A DNA stretch of 18,098 nucleotides from Phycisphaerae bacterium. Its GTDB lineage: Bacteria; Planctomycetota; Phycisphaerae; Tepidisphaerales; Tepidisphaeraceae. The notes under the pieces are model-generated. The model saw only the letters and a list, made by a program, of their open reading frames with translations. It was not told where the DNA came from and searched no databases. Shown here piece by piece: positions 1-8,176 of this stretch; position 1 is the first letter of the stretch, and every line of letters begins with the position of its first letter. A program made the translations under genes and the position numbers. The DNA lies in contig JAUJNJ010000100.1 in the NCBI GenBank assembly GCA_030448225.1, positions 1-18,098 on the forward strand, written 5' to 3'.

Positions 1-147
1 GCCGCCGCCGCACGGCCCGCGACGCCGCCGCCTACAGGAAAACAAAGACGCCGCGGCAGCGGGAACGGCCAAGCCGCGGTCACACGGCGCCCGCGGCCGA
101 ACGATCCGGCCCGCGGCGGGCCGCGCACCGGAGGACGATCGATCGCG
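1..147. other. Upstream leader, no gene seen
   Basis: This GC-rich stretch precedes the first gene. No convincing coding frame, hairpin or promoter was recognised. A GGAGG at 130-134 lies 13 bases before the ATG at 148, which is longer than ideal but is the only Shine-Dalgarno-like match. The distal end of an upstream gene could lie off the left edge. Confidence 0.4.
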
Positions 148-1554
148 ATGTCGGCAGCCCTCCCCCTCGACCCACCCTACGAGGTGATCATCTGCGGCGG
201 CGGCCCCGCCGGCGCGACGGCCGGGCTCGTGCTGGCCCGCCACGGCCTGCGCGCGATCATCTTCGAGAAGTCGCGGCACCCGCGCTTCCACATCGGCGAA
301 TCGCTGCTCCCCCGCAACTACACGCTCCTCGCAGAGCTTGGCCTCGCCGAGGCCGCCGCCGCGCTCCCGCAGGTGCAGAAGTTCGGCGCCGAGTTCGGCA
401 TGGGCGGCGGCACCGAGACGAGCCGCTTCAGCTTCGACGGCGGGTTCGTCGCCAACCAGCGGACGTTCAACGTCGAGCGGGCGCTGTTCGACGAGATGGT
501 CCTGGGCGCCGCCCGCGACGCCGGCGCGATCGTCCGCGAGGACACCGCCGTGCGCAAGATCGTCAAGCTCGAGGACGGCGACGTCCGCGTCGAGACCGAC
601 GCCGGCGAGCAGGTGTCGGCGCGGTGGCTCTTCGACGCCAGCGGCCAGTCGACCGTCGTCGGCCGCCACCTCGGCACCCGCGCCGCGCCGACCGAGCGGC
701 ACTTGCAGAAAGTTGCTTACTTCGCCCACTTCGAGCACGTGAAGCGCAACGCCGGCCGCGAGGAGGGGCACCCGCTGATCGTGATGTGCGACGAGGGGTG
801 GTTCTGGCTTATTCCCATCAATTCCCAGGTGACGAGCATCGGCCTGGTGCTGGACGCGGCCGTCGCGCGGTCCACCGGCGTGCCGGCCGACCGGATGCTC
901 AACTGGGGCATGAGCCGCTGCCCGCTCGTGCTCGACCGGTGCGAGCGCGCGACCGGCCCGGCCACGAACGAGACGATCGCGAACTTCAGTTACCGGTGCG
1001 ACCCGTTCGCCGGGCCCGGCTACTTCCTGCTCGGCGACGCCGCCGCGTTCGTCGACCCGATCTTCTCGACGGGCGTCTGCCTCGGCATGATGCAGGCCCG
1101 CCACGCCGCCGACCACGTGCGAGACCTGCTCGCCGGCCGGATCACCCCCGCCGCCGCCCGGAGGGATTACGTCCGCTACGCGCGGAACTGCACCTCGATT
1201 TTCTTCGGGATGATCCGCGTGTTCTACACGCACTCGTTCCGCGAGTTGTTCCTCAACGGCCAGGGCCCGCACCAGGTGCACCGCGCGGTGCTGTCGATCC
1301 TCGCCGGCCACGTCTTCCCCAAGCCGCGCTGGCGACTGCGGTGGCGGTCGTGGCTGTTCAAGGCGTACGTCAAGATCAACGCGCGGAAGCAACTCGTCCC
1401 GCCGCGCGAGCGCTTCTCCCTCCTGGCGACGCCACCCCGCCCGGTCGGCCGGATCGGCATGGCGGCGGCGCCGACGGATCTCCCCTACCCGCCGTCGCTC
1501 CACCGCCCATCCCGCGACACGGCTACCGCCGGCGCGGCCGTCGCCGTAAAATAG
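148..1554 (+). CDS. FAD-dependent oxidoreductase, flavin halogenase-like
   Basis: A 468-residue flavoprotein of the tryptophan-halogenase / geranylgeranyl-reductase superfamily. The N-terminal Rossmann motif GGGPAGATAG lies at about residues 17-26. ESLLP follows at 51-55, a lysine in QKFGAEF at K78, DASGQ at 163-167, and the second FAD motif GDAAAFVDPIFSTGV at 296-310. Residues 218-223 read WFWLIP, which fits the WxWxIP signature of flavin halogenases, and K78 sits where the halogenase lysine is expected. Many relatives in aryl-polyene and xanthomonadin clusters carry the same signature without proven halogenation, so an aromatic hydroxylase or desaturase role is equally possible. It is the first gene of a four-gene + strand run and is followed by the acyl/aryl ligase. 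No membrane segment or signal peptide is evident, so it should be cytosolic. The fold is secure; the reaction is inferred. Confidence 0.9.
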   Translation: MSAALPLDPPYEVIICGGGPAGATAGLVLARHGLRAIIFEKSRHPRFHIGESLLPRNYTLLAELGLAEAAAALPQVQKFGAEFGMGGGTETSRFSFDGGFVANQRTFNVERALFDEMVLGAARDAGAIVREDTAVRKIVKLEDGDVRVETDAGEQVSARWLFDASGQSTVVGRHLGTRAAPTERHLQKVAYFAHFEHVKRNAGREEGHPLIVMCDEGWFWLIPINSQVTSIGLVLDAAVARSTGVPADRMLNWGMSRCPLVLDRCERATGPATNETIANFSYRCDPFAGPGYFLLGDAAAFVDPIFSTGVCLGMMQARHAADHVRDLLAGRITPAAARRDYVRYARNCTSIFFGMIRVFYTHSFRELFLNGQGPHQVHRAVLSILAGHVFPKPRWRLRWRSWLFKAYVKINARKQLVPPRERFSLLATPPRPVGRIGMAAAPTDLPYPPSLHRPSRDTATAGAAVAVK

Positions 1555-1699
1555 AACCGCCTCGGCGTCGCCCGTGTTTCCCGCTGCGCCCAGCGCGTTC
1601 CGCGCGACGCGCGTCGTCCGCCGGTTCCCCGCGTCGCGCCGGGCCGCCAGCGCGTGACGCGCGACCGGCAGCCCGACCCCGACGCCCGTCGTTGACCCG
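1555..1699. other. 145-bp spacer, nothing recognised
   Basis: The spacer separates the FAD enzyme from the ligase. It is GC-rich with no clear promoter, hairpin or small gene. It is the only sizeable gap in the first operon-like run, so an internal promoter cannot be excluded. Confidence 0.3.
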
Positions 1700-3172
1700 A
1701 TGTCGCTTCGCCTCCTCGACCGACTCTTCGACCGCCCCGCCGGCGCCCCCGCCGTCCGCGAGCCCGCGCAGGGCGACGTGGCCGCGCGCGAGGTGACGTA
1801 CGGCATGATCGCCGCGGGCGCGGCGGCGGTTTCGGCTCGGATCGCGGCATCCGGCCCGCCGGGCTGCGTGGTTCTGCTGGGGAGCCCGAACCGCGCGGAG
1901 TTCACCGCCGCGTTCCTCGGCGGGCTCGACGCGGGCGTGCGGGTCTTCCCCGTTTCCCCGGAACTCACCGCGCCCGAACTGGCGGCGGCCGCCGAGCAGG
2001 CCGGCGCGTCGATGGTGATCGGCACGCGCGAGATCCTCGACGCTTTGGCCACCGCCGTCCCGCACGCGCTGGCGATCGAAGACGTTTTGAGTCTCGCCGC
2101 CTCCGCCCGCGCGCCGCGATCGGCAAAAGCCGGCGGCCTCCTGCTGCAAAGCTCGGGCACGACCGGGCGGCCGAAGATCGTCTTCCGCGACGCCGCCTCG
2201 CTCGACGCCGTCGCCCGCGCGATGGCCGAGTCGATCGGCTTCCGCCCCGACGACCGCGTGCTCGCCTGCGTCCCGCTCTGCCACTCCTACGGCATCGAGC
2301 ACGGCCTGCTCGCGCCGGTGTGGGCCGGCAGCGCCGTACACGTCGCCCGCGGATTCGATTTGCGCGTCGTGCGGCGCGAACTCGCCGACGCGGGCGTGAC
2401 CGTGCTGCCCGGCGTGCCGTTCATGTTCGAGATGCTCGCCCACCACGGCGGCGACGCCCGGTACGCCGCGCTGCGCCGGGCCTACTCGGCCGGCGGGCCG
2501 CTGCCGCGCGGCGTCCACGACGCGTTCCTCGCCCGCCGCGGCGTGCGCGTGAGCCAACTCTACGGCGCGACCGAGATCGGCTCGGTCACCTACGCCGACC
2601 CCGACCTGCCCGGCTTCGACCCCGCCGCCGTCGGCCGCCCGATGGCCGGCGTGACGGTGCGCGTGCTCGACGTCGACGCGCCGCGCCCGGACCGACCGCT
2701 GCCGCCCGGCGCGCAGGGCCACGTCGCCGTGCGCGCCGACTCGATGCTGAGCGGCTACCTCGGCGACGAGCCGGCCCCGGTGCTCGACGGCTTCTTCCTC
2801 ACCGGCGACCTCGGGCACCTCGACGCGCACGGCAACCTCGTCGTCACCGGCCGCCTGAAACTGCTGATCGACGTCGGCGGCCTCAAGGTCAACCCGCTGG
2901 AGGTGGAGGACGTGCTGATGCAGCACCCCGGCGTCGACTCGTGCGTCGTCGTGCCCATGCGCGTCAGCGAGACCGTCTGCCGGCTGAAGGCGATCGTCGC
3001 GCCCGCGGCCGGCGGCGGGCGCGACGCGGCCGCGCCGCCGACGGCCGACTCGCTCCGGCAGTTCGCGCGCGGGCGGCTCGTCGCGTACAAGGTGCCGCGC
3101 GTGTTCGAGGTCCGCGACTCGCTGCCGAAGTCGCCGACGGGGAAGGTCCTGCGCCACCGGGTGGAAGCCTGA
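1700..3172 (+). CDS. AMP-dependent acyl/aryl-CoA or acyl-ACP ligase
   Basis: A 490-residue adenylate-forming enzyme of the ANL superfamily. It activates a carboxylic acid as an acyl-adenylate and passes it to a thiol. Visible motifs in order are the phosphate-binding loop SSGTTGRPK at 151-159, YGATE at 288-292, TGD at 368-370, GRLK at 384-387, and PKSPTGK ending at K482, the usual catalytic lysine. It is complete but shorter than typical 540-600-residue acyl-CoA ligases. That fits the compact ligases of aryl-polyene-type clusters, where one such enzyme is thought to load the aromatic starter. The substrate cannot be read from sequence. Its stop codon shares a base with the next start (TGATG), which indicates translational coupling to the lipoprotein gene. 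Confidence 0.9.
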   Translation: MSLRLLDRLFDRPAGAPAVREPAQGDVAAREVTYGMIAAGAAAVSARIAASGPPGCVVLLGSPNRAEFTAAFLGGLDAGVRVFPVSPELTAPELAAAAEQAGASMVIGTREILDALATAVPHALAIEDVLSLAASARAPRSAKAGGLLLQSSGTTGRPKIVFRDAASLDAVARAMAESIGFRPDDRVLACVPLCHSYGIEHGLLAPVWAGSAVHVARGFDLRVVRRELADAGVTVLPGVPFMFEMLAHHGGDARYAALRRAYSAGGPLPRGVHDAFLARRGVRVSQLYGATEIGSVTYADPDLPGFDPAAVGRPMAGVTVRVLDVDAPRPDRPLPPGAQGHVAVRADSMLSGYLGDEPAPVLDGFFLTGDLGHLDAHGNLVVTGRLKLLIDVGGLKVNPLEVEDVLMQHPGVDSCVVVPMRVSETVCRLKAIVAPAAGGGRDAAAPPTADSLRQFARGRLVAYKVPRVFEVRDSLPKSPTGKVLRHRVEA

Positions 3173-3942
3173 TGCACGTCACGCCGCGCCTCGCCGCATC
3201 GTCGCTACTGTTCCTCGCGCTCTGCACGGGCGGCGGCTGTCGCCGCGGCGCGTCGTCGTCATCGCCGCCGCGCGACCCGATCCCGCTCCTGCCGTGGGTG
3301 GACGAGGCGGCCGCGCTCCGCACGCTCGCCGAGCGGGGGCGGGCGGTGAAGGCGGTGCGGTCGGAATCGGTCGTGACGATCACGAAGCCGGACGGAAGCT
3401 CGGTGCGGCTCGACGGCGCGGTCGTGCTCGCGCCGCCCGACCGCGCCCGCCTGCGGGCGTGGAAGCTCGGGCAGGCCGTCTTCGACCTCACGCTGACGCC
3501 GGACGGCCTGTGGGTCTTCACCGGCCGCGAGCCGGGACAGCCGGCGACGCGGCCGGCGTTCCCGAAGAACACGACGCAACTCGTGCGGCAGTGGACGGCG
3601 CTCATGACGTCCTTCTTCGAGCAGGACGCGTTGGCGGTGGAACGGCGCGGCCCGAACCTCCTCGTCCGCAAGACGCTCGACGACCGCTCCGCCGTCACCA
3701 GCACCGTCGACCGGGCGACGCTCACGCCGCGCGTCTACATCGTCACCGACCCAAGGGGGAAGACGCGGTTCGAGCTGACGATGTCGCAGTACCGCGAGAC
3801 GGGCGGCGTCGTCTGGCCGACGCTGCTCGTGGCGACGAGCGAGCAGGGGAAGGTGACGATCGAGATGCGCGACGTGGAACTTACTGGCCGCATCTCGCCC
3901 AAGACGTTCGTGCCGCCGCGCCGGTCGGAGAAGCTGCCTTGA
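3172..3942 (+). CDS. LolA/DUF4292-like outer-membrane lipoprotein
   Basis: A 256-residue exported protein. The N terminus has a basic start, a hydrophobic stretch (SLLFLALC) and Cys23 after TGGG, an imperfect lipobox, so lipid attachment is likely but not certain. The body is beta-rich, with alternating hydrophobic segments such as VVLAPPDRARLRAW and a closing stretch about matching an experimentally modelled lipid property. This is the pattern of the LolA/LolB-like or DUF4292 fold that binds acyl chains in the periplasm. Such a protein normally accompanies the MMPL exporter in aryl-polyene and flexirubin clusters, and the exporter follows here with a 4-base overlap. The ATG at 3172 overlaps the ligase stop by one base. 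The family call is from overall pattern and context, because no diagnostic catalytic residue exists. Confidence 0.75.
   Translation: MHVTPRLAASSLLFLALCTGGGCRRGASSSSPPRDPIPLLPWVDEAAALRTLAERGRAVKAVRSESVVTITKPDGSSVRLDGAVVLAPPDRARLRAWKLGQAVFDLTLTPDGLWVFTGREPGQPATRPAFPKNTTQLVRQWTALMTSFFEQDALAVERRGPNLLVRKTLDDRSAVTSTVDRATLTPRVYIVTDPRGKTRFELTMSQYRETGGVVWPTLLVATSEQGKVTIEMRDVELTGRISPKTFVPPRRSEKLP
3927..3941 (+). promoter_or_regulatory. Shine-Dalgarno site supporting the TTG start of the exporter
   Basis: GGAG at 3927-3930 lies eight bases before TTG at 3939. The TTG overlaps the preceding stop as TTGA. This supports the non-ATG start over a downstream GTG at 3975. Confidence 0.5.
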
Positions 3943-6674
3943 CCGACCGCCGCACCGACCAGGATCGCGACCGTGTGCTCACGGGCGCCGACGGCGACGG
4001 CGGGATCGGCGTCGCGGCGCGGCCGCGTCGCCCGATCGATCCGGCGTCGCCGCCGTCGCAGCAGCGCGGCCGCTGGCTCGGCTGGCCGATCCGCCACCCG
4101 CGGGCGGCGATCGGGATCACGATCGCGCTGGCGCTGCTGTCGGTGCTCGGCGTGCTGCGCATCCGGCCCGACACGTCGCTCGCGGGCCTGTTCCCGCGCG
4201 GCAACCCCGCGGCGGCGGCGCTGGTGAACGTGCTGGACGACTTCAGCGTCGCCGAGGAACTGATGCTCCTCGTCTCGCTGCCCGAGGAGACGGGCGCCGG
4301 CGCGTCGCCGACGACGGCCGCCGGCGCGGCGCCCCCGCCCCAGTCGGAGAAGCTGCTCGCGTTTGCCCGCCGGCTCGAGGCGGCCGTGGCGGCCGACGAG
4401 GCGGCGAAGGGGATGGTCGAGTCGATCAACTACCGGATCGACGGGCAGACGCGCCCGTACTTCGAGGGCGGGGTCGTCCCCGCGGGCCTCTACTACCACG
4501 ACGACGCCACCCTCGCCGCCGCCCGCCGCCGCCTGCCGCCCGAGGCGAAGGCCGCGCAGGTCCGCCAGACCGCGCCGACGCTGCGCGTGCCGGGGCCGGC
4601 GGCGGGCGCGCTGGCGAAGTCGCTGCTGCCGGACCCGCTGCGCCAGCACCAGGTCGAGCGCGACCGCCTCGCGGCGCAGCGCGCAGCGTTCAAGATCCGC
4701 GCCGGCGGCGACGCGTTCGTCTCGCCCGACGGCCGCAGCCTGCTGATCCGCATCCCCGGCCGGCGGCCGGTCAACGACCTCGACTTCACCAAGGCGTTCG
4801 TCGGCCGGATGCGCCACCTCGCGGCCGGCGCCAACGCCGACGGCCTGGCGCTGGAGTTCTCCGGCGCCTACGCGATCGCGACCGAGAGCGAGCGGTCGAT
4901 CCGCTCCGACGCGATCGCCAGCACGTTCCAGTCGCTCTTCTTCCTCACGGTCCTGTTCTGCATCGCCTACCGCGGCCCGGTGAAGCTGTTCCTGCTGGCG
5001 TTCGGGCCGGTGGCGCTGGGGAACCTGCTGGGGTTCGGCGGCTACTCGCTCTGGTCGACCGCGCTGACGCCGATGACGGCCGTCATCGGCGCGATGCTGG
5101 CGGAGATGGGGATCAACTACTCGATCCACTACCTGTCGCTCTACGACACCAACCGCGCCGCCGCCCGCGCCCCGGCCGACGCCGCGGGGCGGACGTCGCG
5201 CGAGATCGCGCTGCCGCTGCTGGCGGCGTGGATGACGAGCATCGTCGGCTTCCTCGCGGTCGGCTTCTCCAGCCTCCAGGTGCTGCGCGAGTTCGCGATC
5301 CTCGGCACGGTCGCCCTCGCCGGCGCGGTGCTCTGCACGCTGCTCCTGCTGCAGCCGGTCCTCGTGCTGATCGACCGCCGCGACCCCGCCGCGCGCGCGG
5401 CTGGCCGCACGCGGCTGCGGTTCGGGTTCGCGCCGGTGCTCGCCCGCCTCGTGCGTCACGGCCGGCCGCTGGCATTCGGCTTCTGGGGCGCGTTCGCCGT
5501 CGCCGCCGCCGTGCTGGCGTGGCCGGGGCAGCGGCTGGCGATGGAGACGGACCTGACGATCATGCACCCGCGGCCCAACCCGCCGCTCGACGCGCAGCGA
5601 ACGATCGCGCAGAAGTTCGGCTGGACGTCCTCGCCGCTGATCGTCTCCCTCCGCGCGGGCAACGCGGGCGACCTCGTCGCCCTCGCCCACGAGGTCGACC
5701 GGCGCCTGCGGAGCGGCGCCGCCCGCGCGGCGGGCGTGAGCGCGACGACCGGGCTCGCGTCGCTCCTGCCCGACCCGGCCGTCGCGCCGAGCCGGGCGTC
5801 GGCGTTCAGCGCGGCGGAGGTGGACCGGATCGTCGCCGACTTCCGCGCCGTCGTCGCCGACAGCGCGTTCGAGCCGTCGGCGTACGACCCGTACGTCGCG
5901 TTCCTGCGGACGCTCCTGTCGCCGGGCCGCCCGCCGACGGTCGCGGACCTGGTGGCGTTCGACCGCCTCGCCGGCACGGTGCTCCCCCGCTCCGGATTGG
6001 GCGCGGGTGCAGCGGGCGCGGGCGGGCCGCGGGAGTCGATCGTGATGGTGTCTCTCGACCGCTCGCTCGGCGAGCGCGGCCAGCGGGCGGCGACGGTGTC
6101 GGCGATCCGCGCGTCGCTCGCGGGGCTGCCCGGGGCGACGCTCACCGGCATGGACGTGATCTCGCACGAGACCGAGTCGGCCGTCGCCCGCGACCTGCCA
6201 CGGATGCTGATCGTCGGCGTCGGCGCGGTCCTGCTCTACCTGCTCGTTCACTTCCGCGGCGTGCGCGACGCGGCACTGGTCGTCCTGCCGACCGCGTTCA
6301 GCCTCGTCGTGCTGCTGGCGGTGATGCGGGTCACGGGGCAGAAGCTGAACATGGTGAACCTCGTGTCGGCGCCGCTGCTGATCGGGATCAACATCGACTA
6401 CGGCATCTTCCTCGTCAGCCTCGCCCGCACGGCCCGCGCGCGCGACGCGACGGCGGCCGAACTCGTGACGGAGATCGGCACGAGTTGCCACGCGGTCCTG
6501 GTGTGCGCGATCACGACGCTGCTCGGCTTCGGGTCGCTCGTGTTCACGAGCGTGCCGGCCATCCGGTCGCTCGGCTTCGCCGTGGCCGTCGGCGTGTCGT
6601 CCTGCCTGCTGGCGACGCTGCTCTACCTCGCCCCCCTGCTGGTCCGCCGGGCGGCGCGCGCCGGCGGCGCGTGA
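3939..6674 (+). CDS. MMPL/RND-family lipid exporter
   Basis: An inner-membrane transporter of 911 residues from the TTG start. The architecture is the duplicated RND layout: one helix at about 56-74, a periplasmic domain to about 325, then helices at about 328-480. This is followed by a second single helix at 511-529, a second periplasmic domain to 750, and a final helix cluster at 756-903. GINIDYG at 816-822 is the conserved proton-relay region with Asp820. The matching place in the first half reads MGINYSIH (390-397) with no Asp. Family members (MmpL, HpnN, XanH/ApeM-type exporters) move lipids or polyene lipids outward using proton motive force. The preceding gene is the probable periplasmic lipid-carrier lipoprotein, and the overlap means coupled translation. 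The cargo is inferred to be the product of the ligase cluster. Confidence 0.92.
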   Translation: MTDRRTDQDRDRVLTGADGDGGIGVAARPRRPIDPASPPSQQRGRWLGWPIRHPRAAIGITIALALLSVLGVLRIRPDTSLAGLFPRGNPAAAALVNVLDDFSVAEELMLLVSLPEETGAGASPTTAAGAAPPPQSEKLLAFARRLEAAVAADEAAKGMVESINYRIDGQTRPYFEGGVVPAGLYYHDDATLAAARRRLPPEAKAAQVRQTAPTLRVPGPAAGALAKSLLPDPLRQHQVERDRLAAQRAAFKIRAGGDAFVSPDGRSLLIRIPGRRPVNDLDFTKAFVGRMRHLAAGANADGLALEFSGAYAIATESERSIRSDAIASTFQSLFFLTVLFCIAYRGPVKLFLLAFGPVALGNLLGFGGYSLWSTALTPMTAVIGAMLAEMGINYSIHYLSLYDTNRAAARAPADAAGRTSREIALPLLAAWMTSIVGFLAVGFSSLQVLREFAILGTVALAGAVLCTLLLLQPVLVLIDRRDPAARAAGRTRLRFGFAPVLARLVRHGRPLAFGFWGAFAVAAAVLAWPGQRLAMETDLTIMHPRPNPPLDAQRTIAQKFGWTSSPLIVSLRAGNAGDLVALAHEVDRRLRSGAARAAGVSATTGLASLLPDPAVAPSRASAFSAAEVDRIVADFRAVVADSAFEPSAYDPYVAFLRTLLSPGRPPTVADLVAFDRLAGTVLPRSGLGAGAAGAGGPRESIVMVSLDRSLGERGQRAATVSAIRASLAGLPGATLTGMDVISHETESAVARDLPRMLIVGVGAVLLYLLVHFRGVRDAALVVLPTAFSLVVLLAVMRVTGQKLNMVNLVSAPLLIGINIDYGIFLVSLARTARARDATAAELVTEIGTSCHAVLVCAITTLLGFGSLVFTSVPAIRSLGFAVAVGVSSCLLATLLYLAPLLVRRAARAGGA

Positions 6675-6821
6675 CGGCATCCTGCGGGACGAGGGGATGC
6701 CCGTCACTCGACATGGGGACGACCGCGTCCGTCAAGGATTTTGATGGCGCACGAAAATGGCGCGGCCCTCGCGGGCCGCGCCTCATGTGTTGCTCGGATG
6801 TCCTCCGATGCCGAGCGACGC
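6675..6821. other. Convergent intergenic region
   Basis: This gap lies between the exporter (+) and the lipoprotein gene (-), whose 3' ends face each other. Apart from the hairpin at 6759-6782, nothing coding was seen. Confidence 0.4.
6759..6782. terminator. Perfect 10-bp stem hairpin between convergent genes
   Basis: GGCGCGGCCC, loop TCGC, then GGGCCGCGCC. It lies between two convergent 3' ends and is symmetric, so it could serve both strands. No T-run follows on either side, so classical intrinsic termination is not proven. Confidence 0.5.
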
Positions 6822-7827
6822 TCACTTGTTCGCGTCGGCGGGATCGGCCGGGGCGGGCACCGGCTCGGCCTCCGCGGCGCGGGGTCGGCCGCAGGATTGG
6901 TCGCGGGGGCGGCGGTGTCGGTCGAGGTGTCGGCCGCCGCGGGGTCGGTGGCTTCGGGCGCGGCGGGCCGGGCGACCGGGGCGGAGGGACGGCCCGGAGT
7001 CGCGCGCGCCGCCGCTTGGCCGGGGCCGGGGGCGGGGCGGGGCGTCGGGCGGGGGCGGCGGCCGGGGCGCCTCGAGTTCGGTCTCGTTCGTGGAGGCGGC
7101 GGGCGGCGGGCGGCGCGGCAGGCGCGCGGCGGGCGGCCGGGGCGGCGGCCGGTGCGGGCGGCGGCGGCGGCGGCGGCGCGCCGGGGTGGACGTCTTCTCC
7201 AGCGCCTTGCGGAACGCGGCGTTGTTGAGCAGGCTCTCGATCATCCGCAGCGTCGAGTCGCTCATGACCTCCTGGTAGTTCTCGGCCTTGAGGCTCCGGC
7301 CCCAACGGCCGGCGGACCCGTTGACCGTGCCCTTCCAGATCTGCCGGCCCGACTTGTCCTGCACCGCGACGGCTGCTACCGCCTCGCCCTGGTACGTGCC
7401 GGTCTCCTGCACCCACAGCCGCATCAGGTCCGTCGCGATCACGCGATCGGCGGCGGCCTTGTCGTCGACGATGTTCAAGCCGGCTTGCGCTGGAGCTGTT
7501 CCTTCATCGCGTTGACCACGAACTCGCCCGGCTCGCCGCTCGGGTAGATCGGCTTGGCGCGTCGTCCTCGGCGTTCTCGCCGACCTGGTCCTTCTGCGGC
7601 CGCTTGTCGGTCGCGGGGGCGACGTAGATCGCCGAGTCGGGCAGGCTGCCGGCGAACGCGCCGGTGTTGATCGTCGAGGTCGGACGCCAGGTCATCGGCA
7701 CGGCGAGCGAGGTGGCGTTGCTCCCGCAGCCGGTCCCGGCGACGAGCAGCAGCAGGCCCCCCGCCGCCAGGCCGAGCGTGCGCAGGCCGACGGCGAAGCG
7801 GTATACCGGCAGAGGTAACGTGGTCAT
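6822..7827 (-). CDS. Putative lipoprotein, Pro/Ala-rich tail (frameshifted here)
   Basis: The start is ATG at 7827 with a perfect AAGGAG at 7835-7840, seven bases upstream. The N terminus is a signal segment (FAVGLRTLGLAAGGLLLLVA) ending in Cys34 of GTGC, so a lipoprotein is likely. The reading frame breaks near 7557-7563, 7475-7482 and 6873-6884, with further breaks in the low-complexity part at about 6960-7190. Each clear break restores with a one-base homopolymer change (for example GCGCC to GCGGCC). The rebuilt protein has a folded region (LMRLWVQETGTYQGEAVAAV, then QIWKGTVNG) up to about AFRKALEK. A long Pro/Ala/Asp tail follows and ends EPVPAPADPADANK. The family is not recognised; a YajG/DUF4410-like envelope lipoprotein is only a guess. 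Downstream shift sites make the exact tail uncertain. Confidence 0.6.
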
Positions 7828-7900
7828 CGATCGGCTCCTTTTCCCCTTGGGGTGTGTGGGCGGCGCACAGCGTATCCGTCGCGCGCCCGTTTTCAAACCA

Positions 7901-7927
7901 CGGGCCGCGTCGCGCCGACGCGGCCCG
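7901..7927. promoter_or_regulatory. Perfect 12-bp inverted repeat upstream of the lipoprotein gene
   Basis: CGGGCCGCGTCG, three-base loop CGC, then CGACGCGGCCCG. It sits about 75 bp upstream of the lipoprotein start, in a divergent promoter region. It could be an operator or an RNA hairpin in the leader. No T-run follows, and a terminator would be oddly placed between two starts. Confidence 0.35.
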
Positions 7928-8072
7928 CGCGCGCAGATGCCCGCGACCGGTGACGCGGAGACGACGCGCGGATCCCCTCAATCGAACGAACCGCCCGCAC
8001 ACTTTCTGCAATCGCCGCGGCTGCGCGCGGACGGACTGGTGGGGTGAGAAATCATCGAGACCACGTTGAACC

Positions 8073-8107
8073 GGGCCCCTTCGGGCCTGCCGCTAAAAGG
8101 GGCTGAC
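8073..8107 (+). repeat. Interspersed hairpin repeat, copy A
   Basis: A 35-bp element starting GGGCCCCTTCGGGCCTGC and ending CTAAAAGGGGCTGAC. The first half can fold on itself (GGCCC, loop, GGGCC). It is an inverted match, 33 of 35 bases, to copy B at 8965-8999. It lies 69 bp before the deacetylase start, not at a gene end. Confidence 0.8.
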
Positions 8108-8176
8108 GAATGGTTCGGGTGCGTTCTCTCCGGGGGCGCGGGAACGCGGCCGTGGCCGTATCATCGCCCGCCCGCG

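Larger units (their letters stand above)
7828..8176. other. Divergent intergenic region with hairpin and repeat copy
   Basis: The 349-bp gap lies between the lipoprotein (-) and deacetylase (+) starts, so both promoters should lie here. It contains a perfect 12-bp stem hairpin (7901-7927) and repeat copy A (8073-8107). No gene was recognised, although one frame stays open from 8066 into the deacetylase. Confidence 0.5.

Noticed and set aside
1523..3157. Long open frame on the - strand opposite the ligase
   Set aside because: It is a shadow of the GC-rich + strand gene. Its translation is rich in Arg, Ala and His with no motif, and the + strand frame carries all ANL motifs.
3735..6707. 990-residue open frame on the - strand opposite the exporter
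   Set aside because: It is low-complexity Arg/His/Asp-rich translation with no hydrophobic or domain pattern. The + strand encodes a clear MMPL transporter.
8066..8176. Longer N terminus for the deacetylase starting at 8066
   Set aside because: The extra 37 residues are encoded largely by repeat copy A and precede the membrane anchor with no signal or domain character.
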